From an uncultured Collinsella sp. (GTDB lineage Bacteria; Actinomycetota; Coriobacteriia; Coriobacteriales; Coriobacteriaceae), in contig USEK01000103.1 in the NCBI GenBank assembly GCA_900553705.1, positions 1 to 5,477 on the forward strand: a stretch of DNA of 5,477 bases, written 5' to 3'. The position numbers and the translations under genes are program-made. The notes under the pieces were generated by a model that saw only the letters and a list, made by a program, of their open reading frames with translations, was not told the origin of the DNA and made no database searches. Shown piece by piece: positions 1-5,425 of the stretch; within the stretch, counting starts at the first letter, position 1, and every line of letters starts with the position of its first letter.

Positions 1-18
1 GATGTGTATAAGAGACAG
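1..18 (+). other. Nextera/Tn5 mosaic-end adapter remnant (not genomic)
   Basis: The first 18 bases match the last 18 of the 19-base Tn5 mosaic end used in Nextera libraries (ending TATAAGAGACAG). The ftsH reading frame on the minus strand is consistent with real sequence up to base 19 and stops making sense inside the adapter. Read on the plus strand, the adapter gives the peptide MCIRDR, a familiar artefact at the start of predicted proteins from untrimmed contigs. Bases 1-18 should be trimmed. Confidence 0.95.
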
Positions 19-970
19 GCTGGTTGAGCGTCTGCTCGCGCTCGTCGTGACCGCCGCCCAAGCCAGCTCCGCGCTGACGTCCCACGGCATCGATCTCATC
101 GATGAAGATGATCGACGGGGCCTGGGACTTGGCCTCCTTAAAGAGGTCACGCACACGGCTGGCGCCGACACCTACGAACATCTCGACAAAGTCGGAACCC
201 GAGATGCTAAAGAACGGCACGCCCGCCTCGCCGGCAACGGCCTTGGCCAGCAGCGTTTTACCGGTGCCCGGAGGGCCAACCAGCAACACGCCACGCGGGA
301 TCTTGGCGCCCAGCTTGCGATAGCGATCCGGATCGCTCAAAAAGTCACGGATCTCCTCGAGCTCCTCGACTGCCTCGTCCACTCCGGCAACGTCTTCAAA
401 CTTGACCTTGGGGCGTGTGGCCTCGTTGGTCTTGGCGTTGGTCTTGCCAAACTGCATGTTCCTGTTGTTGGCGCCCATCATCTGGCGCATAAAGTAGAAC
501 ATGATGGCGATAAGGGCGATCGTCGGAAGCACACTCATCGCCAAGTCGCCCCAAAAATCGGGATCGTTGGTGTTGACGATGTACTTGGTATCGGGGTGCT
601 CCGCCATGAGCTCGGCAAGCGAATCGGAGCCGACATAGGTCGAAGAGAAGCTCTTGAGCTCGCTCGTATCGCCCTTGTCCTTTTTTGTCTTCCAGTAATG
701 ACCCGTCACGCTTCCGTCTTGAACCGTATAGGTCAAATCTTCGACGCGATCCTGCTTAATGGCGTTGACCATCTCGCTCGTTGCGAGCTTTACGGTATTG
801 CTGGAATTGGCAAAGCCGGAGCCCATGTTAAAGAAGGCGTAGCCCAGAAGCGCGCAAGCCAAAAGAAAATACAGCCAGCCCGTACGCGTGGGCTTCTTGC
901 CTCCGGGCATCCCCGGGATCTTAGGCTCCCGGGGAGTCTGGGAATTGTTATCGTTACGGTCGTCGGGCAT
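19..970 (-). CDS. ftsH: FtsH, ATP-dependent membrane zinc metalloprotease (3' part missing at contig edge)
   Basis: Membrane-anchored AAA+ protease that extracts and degrades misassembled membrane proteins and some soluble regulators; the family acts as a hexamer. Only the first 317 residues are present. They show a basic, proline-rich cytoplasmic tail (1-31), a first membrane helix (about 32-48), an extracytoplasmic domain (about 49-142), a second helix (about 143-160), and the start of the AAA+ domain: FEDVAG at 191-196, Walker A GPPGTGKT at 232-239, the pore-loop FVG at 265-267 and Walker B IIFIDEID at 287-294. The second region of homology and the HEXXH protease domain lie beyond the edge, so protease activity is assumed from the family. 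The ATG at 970 lies one base after the hpt stop. A GGAGG at 983-987 inside the hpt end is the likely ribosome binding site, 12 bases away, which is rather long. Translation is probably coupled to hpt. Confidence 0.96.
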
Positions 971-971
971 C

Positions 972-1520
972 TTACGAATAAACCTCCGGTTTCAAAATGC
1001 CCAGATACGGAAGGTTACGATAGCGCTCGGCATAGTCGAGGCCGTAGCCCACCACAAAGGCATCGGGGCAATGGGTTCCAACATACTTGGGCGTGATGGC
1101 CGAGATGCGGTCCTCAACGTCCTTCCACAGGAAGGCAGCGACCTCCAGCGAAGCGGGCTTGCGGCTCTCGAGGTTCTTCATCAGGTACTTGAGGGTCAGG
1201 CCCGAGTCCAGAATGTCCTCGACGATCAGCACGTCGCGACCACGGATGTCGATATCCAGATCCTTAATGATACGCACGATGCCCGAAGACTTCACACCGT
1301 CGCCATAGCTCGAAACAGCCATGAAATCGATGTTGGTCGGTAGCTCAATCTTGCGCATCAGGTCGCCCATAAAGACAACGGCACCGCGCAGAACCGCGAT
1401 CAGCACCAGATCCTTACCCGCGTAGTCGCGAGTGATCTCCTCGCCCAGGCGAGAAACGATGCCGTCGATATCCTCCTGCGTAAACAGAACCTTCTCGATA
1501 TCCGGATGTTGAGAAGCCAT
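972..1520 (-). CDS. hpt: Hypoxanthine phosphoribosyltransferase
   Basis: Transfers the phosphoribosyl group of PRPP to hypoxanthine (and often guanine) to give IMP or GMP: cytoplasmic purine salvage. The 182 residues match the usual bacterial length of about 175-190. Visible motifs are the pyrophosphate-binding loop region VLRGAVVF (43-50), the mobile loop SSYGDG (70-75), the PRPP-binding signature VEDILDSGLTL (100-110) with its acidic pair, the lysine of FLWKDVEDR (130-138), and the purine-binding end DAFVVGYGLDYAERYRNLPY (153-172). The start at 1520 is preceded by AAAGGG with five bases between, a reasonable ribosome binding site, and no better start is seen. It lies between tilS and ftsH, an order common in Gram-positive bacteria. 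The 148-bp gap to tilS may hold its own promoter, while ftsH follows one base after its stop. Confidence 0.96.
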   Translation of the reverse strand: MASQHPDIEKVLFTQEDIDGIVSRLGEEITRDYAGKDLVLIAVLRGAVVFMGDLMRKIELPTNIDFMAVSSYGDGVKSSGIVRIIKDLDIDIRGRDVLIVEDILDSGLTLKYLMKNLESRKPASLEVAAFLWKDVEDRISAITPKYVGTHCPDAFVVGYGLDYAERYRNLPYLGILKPEVYS

Positions 1521-1577
1521 GACAACCCTTTCTTGTGCTTAATCGCCCACACACCGCCGTATGGACGCGAACTACAC

Positions 1578-1586
1578 ATTCTAGCA
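1578..1586 (-). promoter_or_regulatory. Possible extended -10 promoter for hpt-ftsH
   Basis: On the minus strand the gap between tilS and hpt contains TGCTAGAAT: a TGn extension directly before TAGAAT, one mismatch from TATAAT. The start point would fall near 1571, giving a leader of about 50 nt to the hpt ATG. No convincing -35 hexamer is seen 17 bases upstream (GGAAAA), which is tolerable for extended -10 promoters. tilS read-through could also transcribe hpt. Confidence 0.35.
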
Positions 1587-1608
1587 GCGCACGGGGTATA
1601 TTTTCCAG

Positions 1609-1629
1609 CCCGCGCACCATCAGCGCGGG
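1609..1629. repeat. Perfect 7-bp inverted repeat between tilS and hpt
   Basis: CCCGCGC and GCGCGGG are separated by seven bases. The hairpin is GC-rich, but neither strand has a T-run after it, so it is not a typical intrinsic terminator. It sits about 40 bp past the tilS stop and just upstream of the -35 position of the candidate hpt promoter. It could be an operator, a processing or attenuating hairpin, or chance in GC-rich DNA. Confidence 0.4.
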
Positions 1630-1668
1630 AATACCGTCAACGCCGCACAGAATAGCTGGCGTAGGACG

Positions 1669-3207
1669 CTATTCCGCATCGACCACACGAAGCAGATATG
1701 CCACGCGCGTTGCGGCCGTGCACTTAAAACGCTCGTCCGCGCGAACTCCGGCGACCCACACCACGGCACCTCCCGGCGCCGTCCTCACCATGGGCACGCC
1801 GGCGCGCTCGGAAACGGGAATGCGAGCCTCGCCTAGTAAGTCGGATACTTTCTTGCTTCGGCCACTCATCCCTAACGGGCACATCACGTCTCCCGGTGCG
1901 GGACCGTCCACCCACAGGCGCGCCAATCGCGCCTCGACAGGGATCTTGCCACGCGAGCCCGCCAGGATCCGCTCACTATCGCTGTCGGCAAAACCCAGGG
2001 CAGCCGCGTCTACCAAAGCTGTCACTTCCCCGGCAGCCGCAAGTTCACGGGCGCGACGCACGATATCGCATCCCGGCTCAACGGCCATCGGTTCTGTGAC
2101 CAGCATACGTCCCCCGCCCAACGGCAAACGACCGGGTACGGTAACCCAGTCCGCGACCAGGCCCTCGCGAGCCGCCGGCGCCTTAAACGCCAGCATGCCA
2201 AACTCAATGCGTGCGTCAATCCCCGCCGGAAGCGTGACCGAGCCGGCGCCCTCGGCAACGCAGGAAAGGACTCGCTCCACATGTCGCATCTCTGGACGAG
2301 CGTCCGGATCGATGCGCTTAATCGCCAGTCGCACGATGCGCCGCGCGATTACCACCTCGGCCGCAGCAAGGCGTCTGGCATCGAGCACTAGCGCGCCCGC
2401 CGCCTCCTTGCGCAGGCAGCTTCGAAACGCCTGCGCCGACAGCTGGGATAGAAACGCGTCTTCGTCACCCAAGATCTCACAGGCGGCGCCAATCGTCTTG
2501 CACACGCTCGCATTACGCTGTGCCACCACTGGCATTACCCGATGGCGCACGTAGTTTCGCAGATACGAGATATCCTCATTGCTCTCGTCTTCACGCCACG
2601 GCTGACCATGTACCTGTAGATAGCCCACAAGCTCGCCATGAGTTAGGTCGAGCAAGGGACGCACCACGATATTCCTCCGGCGAGGAATGCTCGATAGACC
2701 AGCGGGCCCCGAACCCTTAATCGCGTTCATCAAAAACGTTTCCGCGCGATCCGAAGACGTGTGCGCGGTGCAGATACGAGCCGCCGTTCGCGGCACCCCC
2801 GTCTGGGCGCAGAGTTCGCGAACATACCTCCGCGCCGCGGCATAGCGCACCTCGCGGGCCGCGGCCTCAATATTGCCCGACTCCCCATCAAAATAAGCGT
2901 GCTCCACACACAGCGGTAAACCATATTGCGCGCAGAGCTCACGCACAAAGGCCTCGTCGCCATCGGACGCCTTGCCGCGCAGATGATGGTTTACATGCAG
3001 CACATGCAGGCGCTCGCGAGCAATGGGGGCAACACCGCGTCCGTCTTGGATATCCAGCTTTGATGTGCACGCCATAAGAAGCAGTGCCGTCGAGTCCGCG
3101 CCGCCTGATACCATGAGCACGACAGGAGCTGCCTGCTGCCTCGTCCGGGTCTCATCGACTGCCCCAGGCACGGCATGGTGTCCGTAATGCTGTGATACCG
3201 TTGGCAT
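1669..3207 (-). CDS. tilS: tRNA(Ile)-lysidine synthetase TilS
   Basis: Uses ATP and lysine to convert the wobble cytidine of tRNA-Ile(CAU) to lysidine, switching the tRNA from Met to Ile and from AUG to AUA; essential in most bacteria. The 512 residues are longer than E. coli (about 430) or B. subtilis (about 470). The N-terminal PP-loop SGGADS is at 34-39, after a roughly 28-residue N-terminal extension. HVNHHLRGKASDGDEAF (71-87) and the stretch PWREDESNEDISYLRNYVRH (203-222) are typical TilS landmarks. The C-terminal domain is recognisable from GDVMCPLGMSGRSKKVSDLL (439-458) to VVWVAGVRADERF (482-494). The usual HHxDDQxET motif appears as HTSSDRAET (149-157). The start at 3207 is backed by an excellent AAAGGAGG six bases upstream. 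It lies upstream of hpt and ftsH in the same direction and diverges from the yycJ-like gene. Confidence 0.95.
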   Translation of the reverse strand: MPTVSQHYGHHAVPGAVDETRTRQQAAPVVLMVSGGADSTALLLMACTSKLDIQDGRGVAPIARERLHVLHVNHHLRGKASDGDEAFVRELCAQYGLPLCVEHAYFDGESGNIEAAAREVRYAAARRYVRELCAQTGVPRTAARICTAHTSSDRAETFLMNAIKGSGPAGLSSIPRRRNIVVRPLLDLTHGELVGYLQVHGQPWREDESNEDISYLRNYVRHRVMPVVAQRNASVCKTIGAACEILGDEDAFLSQLSAQAFRSCLRKEAAGALVLDARRLAAAEVVIARRIVRLAIKRIDPDARPEMRHVERVLSCVAEGAGSVTLPAGIDARIEFGMLAFKAPAAREGLVADWVTVPGRLPLGGGRMLVTEPMAVEPGCDIVRRARELAAAGEVTALVDAAALGFADSDSERILAGSRGKIPVEARLARLWVDGPAPGDVMCPLGMSGRSKKVSDLLGEARIPVSERAGVPMVRTAPGGAVVWVAGVRADERFKCTAATRVAYLLRVVDAE

Positions 3208-3255
3208 TCGCTTCCTCCTTTATTCGTCCGCACCCATTGTATCCTTTGGAATCTT
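3208..3255. promoter_or_regulatory. 48-bp divergent control region, tilS / yycJ-like gene
   Basis: Only 48 bp separate the two start codons. On the minus strand TACAAT (3236-3241) is a good -10 for tilS, one mismatch from consensus, placing the start near 3229 and the AAAGGAGG site directly in the short leader. Its -35 would lie over the yycJ-like start codon and is poor. On the plus strand the overlapping TATCCT (3240-3245) could be a -10 for the yycJ-like gene, giving a leader of only about 4 nt; no good -35 is seen. The yycJ-like promoter could equally not be visible here. Confidence 0.4.
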
Positions 3256-4065
3256 ATGTCTTGCCTGCACCTTCATATCCTCGGCAGTGGCTCTAAAGGC
3301 AACTGCGCACTCATCGAGGGCCCGCAGGGGCTCATTATGGTCGATGACGGACTGTCTCCCCGCGAGACATTAAAGCGCATGGCAGAACTGAGGCTCTCGG
3401 CAGACAACGTCTCGGCTCTTCTCATTACTCATGAGCATAGCGATCACATCAAGGGCCTCGATGTCTGGTGCAAGCACTGGCACGGCCCCCTCTTTGCCAG
3501 CAGGGGCACTCTTTCGAGCAAAGAAAATCTTTCGCATCTGCCTGTCGAGGAATTCGATCCCGGTGACACCCTATCCATTGCCGGCATCCACGTGCAAACC
3601 TACTCAACGTCACACGATGTCATCAATCCAGTCGGCTATCGATTCGACACCCTCGATGATTCCATCGGCTTTGCCACCGACACCGGAGAGCTATCGAGCC
3701 AAGCCATGAACACCCTCAAAGATTGTCGAGTCCTCGCACTCGAAAGCAACCACGATGTGACCATGCTGCGCGAGGGAGAATATCCCCGCTTTCTTCAGGA
3801 GCGCATCCTGTCTGAAAGGGGACACCTCTCCAATGGCCAAGCCGCCGAAGCCGCGCGCGAACTTGTTACCGATCGCACCGAACAGCTCATTGCCATGCAT
3901 ATCAGCCAAGATAACAATCGTCCGAGCCTTACCGTCAAAAGCTATGCCAAAGCTCTGGCCGCAACCCTGGATGACGAGGTCGGCAGCTCCGCAACCCTTC
4001 TCCAAGGATCGCGAAAACTCTCGATACGCCCTGCGAGTCAGTATCAACCGGCAACCATTCAATAG
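3256..4065 (+). CDS. yycJ: Metallo-beta-lactamase-fold hydrolase, YycJ/WalJ type
   Basis: A 269-residue cytoplasmic metallo-hydrolase without signal peptide, resembling Bacillus YycJ (WalJ), a presumed nuclease linked in Bacillus-type bacteria to coordination of replication with cell division. The start ILGSGSKGN (8-16) is typical. Metal-binding residues follow in order: THEHSDH (58-64: H59, H61, D63, H64), SH at 119-120, TDTG at 141-144 with D142, and H215. The block ESNHDVTMLREGEYPRFLQE (163-182) and ERGHLSN (187-193) match the YycJ subgroup closely. The ATG at 3256 gives the conserved N-terminus, but its ribosome binding site is weak (GGA, 5 bases away). In Bacillus the gene lies with walRK; here it is a lone gene divergent from tilS and convergent with hsp20. 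The exact substrate cannot be told from sequence. Its base composition is slightly less GC-rich than tilS. Confidence 0.9.
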   Translation: MSCLHLHILGSGSKGNCALIEGPQGLIMVDDGLSPRETLKRMAELRLSADNVSALLITHEHSDHIKGLDVWCKHWHGPLFASRGTLSSKENLSHLPVEEFDPGDTLSIAGIHVQTYSTSHDVINPVGYRFDTLDDSIGFATDTGELSSQAMNTLKDCRVLALESNHDVTMLREGEYPRFLQERILSERGHLSNGQAAEAARELVTDRTEQLIAMHISQDNNRPSLTVKSYAKALAATLDDEVGSSATLLQGSRKLSIRPASQYQPATIQ

Positions 4066-4076
4066 ACTGTCCTAAA

Positions 4077-4118
4077 CAACAAAAGGGGCCGGGAATCGCT
4101 TCCCAGCCCCTTTTGTTG
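4077..4118. terminator. Strong bidirectional intrinsic terminator between yycJ-like gene and hsp20
   Basis: Arms 4077-4095 and 4100-4118 pair over 19 positions with one mismatch (4090/4105, which becomes a G-U wobble in the minus-strand RNA) around a TCGC tetraloop. The AAAA before the GC core and the TTTT after it supply a U-run on either strand; in the plus direction TCTTTT follows. It lies in the 82-bp gap of two convergent genes, 12 bases past the yycJ-like stop and 30 bases past the hsp20 stop, and would end both transcripts. Confidence 0.92.
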
Positions 4119-4147
4119 TCTTTTAATAGCGAAGAACACCAACGAAG

Positions 4148-4579
4148 TTATTCGATGGAGATCTTCGTAACGTTCTTCTTCTCGACGATCTTGGGAACCG
4201 TAACGGTCAGGATGCCGTCAGCGTACTTAGCCGAGAGGCCCTCGCTCGAAGCGTCCTTAAGATACACGCCACGCGTCGCGCTGTACGAGCTGAACTCCTT
4301 CTGCAGGAAGTTCTTGCCCTCGTTCTCCTCGTCTTCCTCGACATTCACGCTAATGGACAGACGGCCCTCGTTAAGCTCGACATCGATATCGTCCTTGGCG
4401 ACGCCGGTCAGATAAGCCTTGACCTCATAGCCATCGCCCTTATCCTCAACGTCAACGGGGAACGCCTTAGAGGCAATCGAGCCGTTCGCTAGGTCACTCA
4501 TATCATCAAAAAGATCGAACAGCGAGCTTGCAGAGGGACGAACGCCAAAAACCGAACGATAAGGAACCATGCTTGCCAT
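4148..4579 (-). CDS. Small heat shock protein, Hsp20 / alpha-crystallin family
   Basis: ATP-independent cytoplasmic chaperone that binds unfolding proteins and holds them for refolding by DnaK or ClpB; the family forms large oligomers. The 143 residues show a short hydrophobic N-terminal arm (1-40, with SLFDLFDDM at 19-27), the alpha-crystallin domain from FPVDVEDKGDGYEVKAYLTG (40-59) to AKYADGILTVTVPK (117-130), which is the family's A-x-x-x-G-x-L signature region, and a C-terminal ISI (140-142) of the I-x-I/V type used for oligomer contacts. The start was set at 4579, not the upstream ATG at 4612, because AAAGGAG lies eight bases before 4579, whereas the longer form would place that site inside the coding region and add 11 unconserved residues. 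It is a single gene, convergent with the yycJ-like gene, divergent from the 4857 gene, and followed by a strong terminator. Upstream repeats suggest heat-shock control. Confidence 0.95.
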   Translation of the reverse strand: MASMVPYRSVFGVRPSASSLFDLFDDMSDLANGSIASKAFPVDVEDKGDGYEVKAYLTGVAKDDIDVELNEGRLSISVNVEEDEENEGKNFLQKEFSSYSATRGVYLKDASSEGLSAKYADGILTVTVPKIVEKKNVTKISIE

Positions 4580-4587
4580 GTTTACCA

Positions 4588-4600
4588 CTCCTTTATAGGA
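4588..4600 (-). promoter_or_regulatory. hsp20 ribosome binding site with short overlapping hairpin
   Basis: On the minus strand AAAGGAG (4588-4594) lies eight bases before the hsp20 ATG at 4579 and decides that start. Its AGGA (4589-4592) can pair with UCCU (4597-4600) across a four-base AUAA loop; two more pairs (A-U, C-G) are possible beyond a G-G mismatch. The fold is weak, which is what a melting RNA thermometer would need, but it may be chance. Confidence 0.45.
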
Positions 4601-4645
4601 CTGCCGAGTCATCTTCTAGGTGACTGGGACTTCTTTTGACGCTCT

Positions 4646-4674
4646 TATATATGCCCACCCAGTGCTCATATATA
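4646..4674. repeat. Inverted repeat TATATATG-N13-CATATATA upstream of hsp20
   Basis: Two perfect 8-bp arms are separated by 13 bases, so their centres are 21 bp apart, about two helical turns. It lies 67-95 bp upstream of the hsp20 start. The TATAAG on the minus strand at 4644-4649 overlaps the left arm and could be an hsp20 -10 element, which would make the repeat an operator. The low-complexity TA content weakens the case. Confidence 0.4.
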
Positions 4675-4716
4675 CATCGACTATAAAGTTTTTTGAGTCC
4701 AGTACTATAAGCATAT

Positions 4717-4735
4717 CTAAGTGCGTATGACTTAG
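4717..4735. promoter_or_regulatory. HAIR-like inverted repeat, possible HspR operator
   Basis: A perfect palindrome CTAAGT-N7-ACTTAG. The HspR-associated inverted repeat of actinobacteria is CTTGAGT-N7-ACTCAAG: the spacing and the inner AGT...ACT agree, the outer bases only partly. A second partial element lies beside it, TTTGAGT at 4692-4698 (6 of 7 with the left HAIR half) followed after five bases by ACTATAA. A minus-strand TATAGT (4704-4709), a possible hsp20 -10, falls inside the second element, and the palindrome would cover the matching -35 region. Assignment to HspR is inference. Confidence 0.4.
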
Positions 4736-4751
4736 GTTTTAGGAAGGTTAA

Positions 4752-4787
4752 GGTTCTTTGAACCAGAGCTTAAATACCGAGTATGTC
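4752..4787 (+). promoter_or_regulatory. Possible promoter of the 4857 gene with a small palindrome
   Basis: TTGAAC (4758-4763, 4 of 6 with the -35 consensus) is followed after 18 bases by TATGTC (4782-4787), a poor -10. The -35 overlaps the short palindrome GGTTC-TTT-GAACC (4752-4764), and AGGTT recurs at 4734, 4745 and 4751. A rival -10 is TACAAT at 4812-4817, which has no visible -35. Transcription must start somewhere in 4700-4825, but the exact promoter is uncertain. Confidence 0.25.
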
Positions 4788-4815
4788 CCCAGCTACAAAT
4801 AACAAGGGGCTTACA

Positions 4816-4848
4816 ATGAGCGCGTACACGTTGTTGGTAACGAGCTAA
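4816..4848 (+). CDS. Possible 10-codon leader peptide upstream of the 4857 gene
   Basis: ATG at 4816 opens a 10-residue ORF, MSAYTLLVTS, ending in TAA at 4846-4848. It has a good ribosome binding site, AAGGGG (4804-4809), six bases upstream. Its stop overlaps the AAAGGG (4847-4852) that serves the 155-residue protein, so ribosomes ending the leader would sit on the next start. The peptide has no run of one amino acid that would suggest classic attenuation. If the promoter were instead TACAAT at 4812-4817, this ORF would not be transcribed. Chance is a real possibility for so short an ORF. Confidence 0.25.
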   Translation: MSAYTLLVTS

Positions 4849-4856
4849 AGGGCATC

Positions 4857-5324
4857 ATGGACGACCAAAACCAGAACAAAATGTTTATGCCGACGCAGGG
4901 GGAAGATACTTCCACGCAGCCGCCACGGTTCCATCGCCCCCACATCTCGCAAGAGCCCATTAATGATCCGGAGCCCGAGTATGTGACGAGAAATCGATAT
5001 CAAACACTCGAGGATGCCCAAACGGGGCGTAAACATATGGGCGTCGCCTCGGGAGACCCTGTATATCTGAAAGACGCACCATTATCTAAAAACAGCGCAG
5101 CTAGTGATGAGCCGATGAAAGCATCCGCCACTCATCAACAAAGAGGTCCTCGACCAAAGCAAACCTTGACGCATTCGGCTCGCTATCTCGAAACGCCAAA
5201 ACAGGGAAAATCAATCTTCGTTTCATCAAGTAAACGACGCAAGCAGCATCGACTGACAATCCTGCTTTTGATCATTGTGGCCATAGCAGTTGCCCTTGTT
5301 ATTCGATTTATCTTCTTTAAATAA
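4857..5324 (+). CDS. Uncharacterised protein with single C-terminal membrane helix
   Basis: I do not recognise this 155-residue protein. Residues 1-125 are polar, rich in Gln, Pro, Ser, Thr and charged residues, with no signal peptide or catalytic motif, and look largely disordered. A basic cluster KRRKQHR (126-132) precedes one strongly hydrophobic helix (about 133-154) that ends in FIFFK at the C-terminus. By the positive-inside rule the long N-terminal part should face the cytoplasm, a tail-anchored layout. There is no LPXTG motif. The start at 4857 has AAAGGG four bases upstream, and no other in-frame start is close. The gene is divergent from hsp20 across 277 AT-rich bases and is less GC-rich than tilS or ftsH. 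No strong forward terminator follows; the hairpin at 5392-5419 points mainly the other way. It may be a lineage-specific membrane adaptor, but no function can be assigned. Confidence 0.75.
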   Translation: MDDQNQNKMFMPTQGEDTSTQPPRFHRPHISQEPINDPEPEYVTRNRYQTLEDAQTGRKHMGVASGDPVYLKDAPLSKNSAASDEPMKASATHQQRGPRPKQTLTHSARYLETPKQGKSIFVSSSKRRKQHRLTILLLIIVAIAVALVIRFIFFK

Positions 5325-5391
5325 AGGCTCAATACCAAAAACGATAAGATCGTCTGGTGTAATAGAGTCATTTACGCCCCATAAACGCAAA

Positions 5392-5419
5392 AAGGGGGAG
5401 GCCGCGAGGCCTCCCCCTT
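5392..5419 (-). terminator. Intrinsic terminator of a minus-strand gene entering from the right edge
   Basis: Arms 5392-5403 and 5408-5419 form a perfect 12-bp stem (AAGGGGGAGGCC with its complement) around four bases, GCGA on the plus strand and TCGC on the minus strand. Read on the minus strand it ends CCCCCTTTTTG, a good U-run. On the plus strand only TT follows, so it would be a weak terminator for the 4857 gene. It implies a minus-strand transcript whose gene ends just to the right. Confidence 0.88.
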
Positions 5420-5425
5420 CCAAGT

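Noticed and set aside
2..1096. 364-codon open frame on the plus strand
   Set aside because: It starts inside the adapter and runs antisense to ftsH and hpt, both well supported by conserved motifs. High GC keeps the opposite frame open.
1535..2554. 339-codon open frame on the plus strand
   Set aside because: It is antisense to tilS; the translation is a low-complexity Ser/Arg/Ala/Thr mix with no family resemblance and no convincing ribosome binding site.
4580..4612. Longer hsp20 start at the ATG at 4612
   Set aside because: The added 11 residues (MTRQSYKGVVN) are encoded by the ribosome binding site region; AAAGGAG is well placed for the ATG at 4579.
4646..4674. CIRCE (HrcA) element in the hsp20 upstream region
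   Set aside because: AGTGCT occurs once, but the paired half-site of TTAGCACTC-N9-GAGTGCTAA is absent.
5334..5358. Imperfect hairpin (ACGAT-AAG-ATCGT with outer ACCA/TGGT) after the 4857 gene
   Set aside because: Short, with an asymmetric internal loop and no T-run after it, so not supportable as a terminator.
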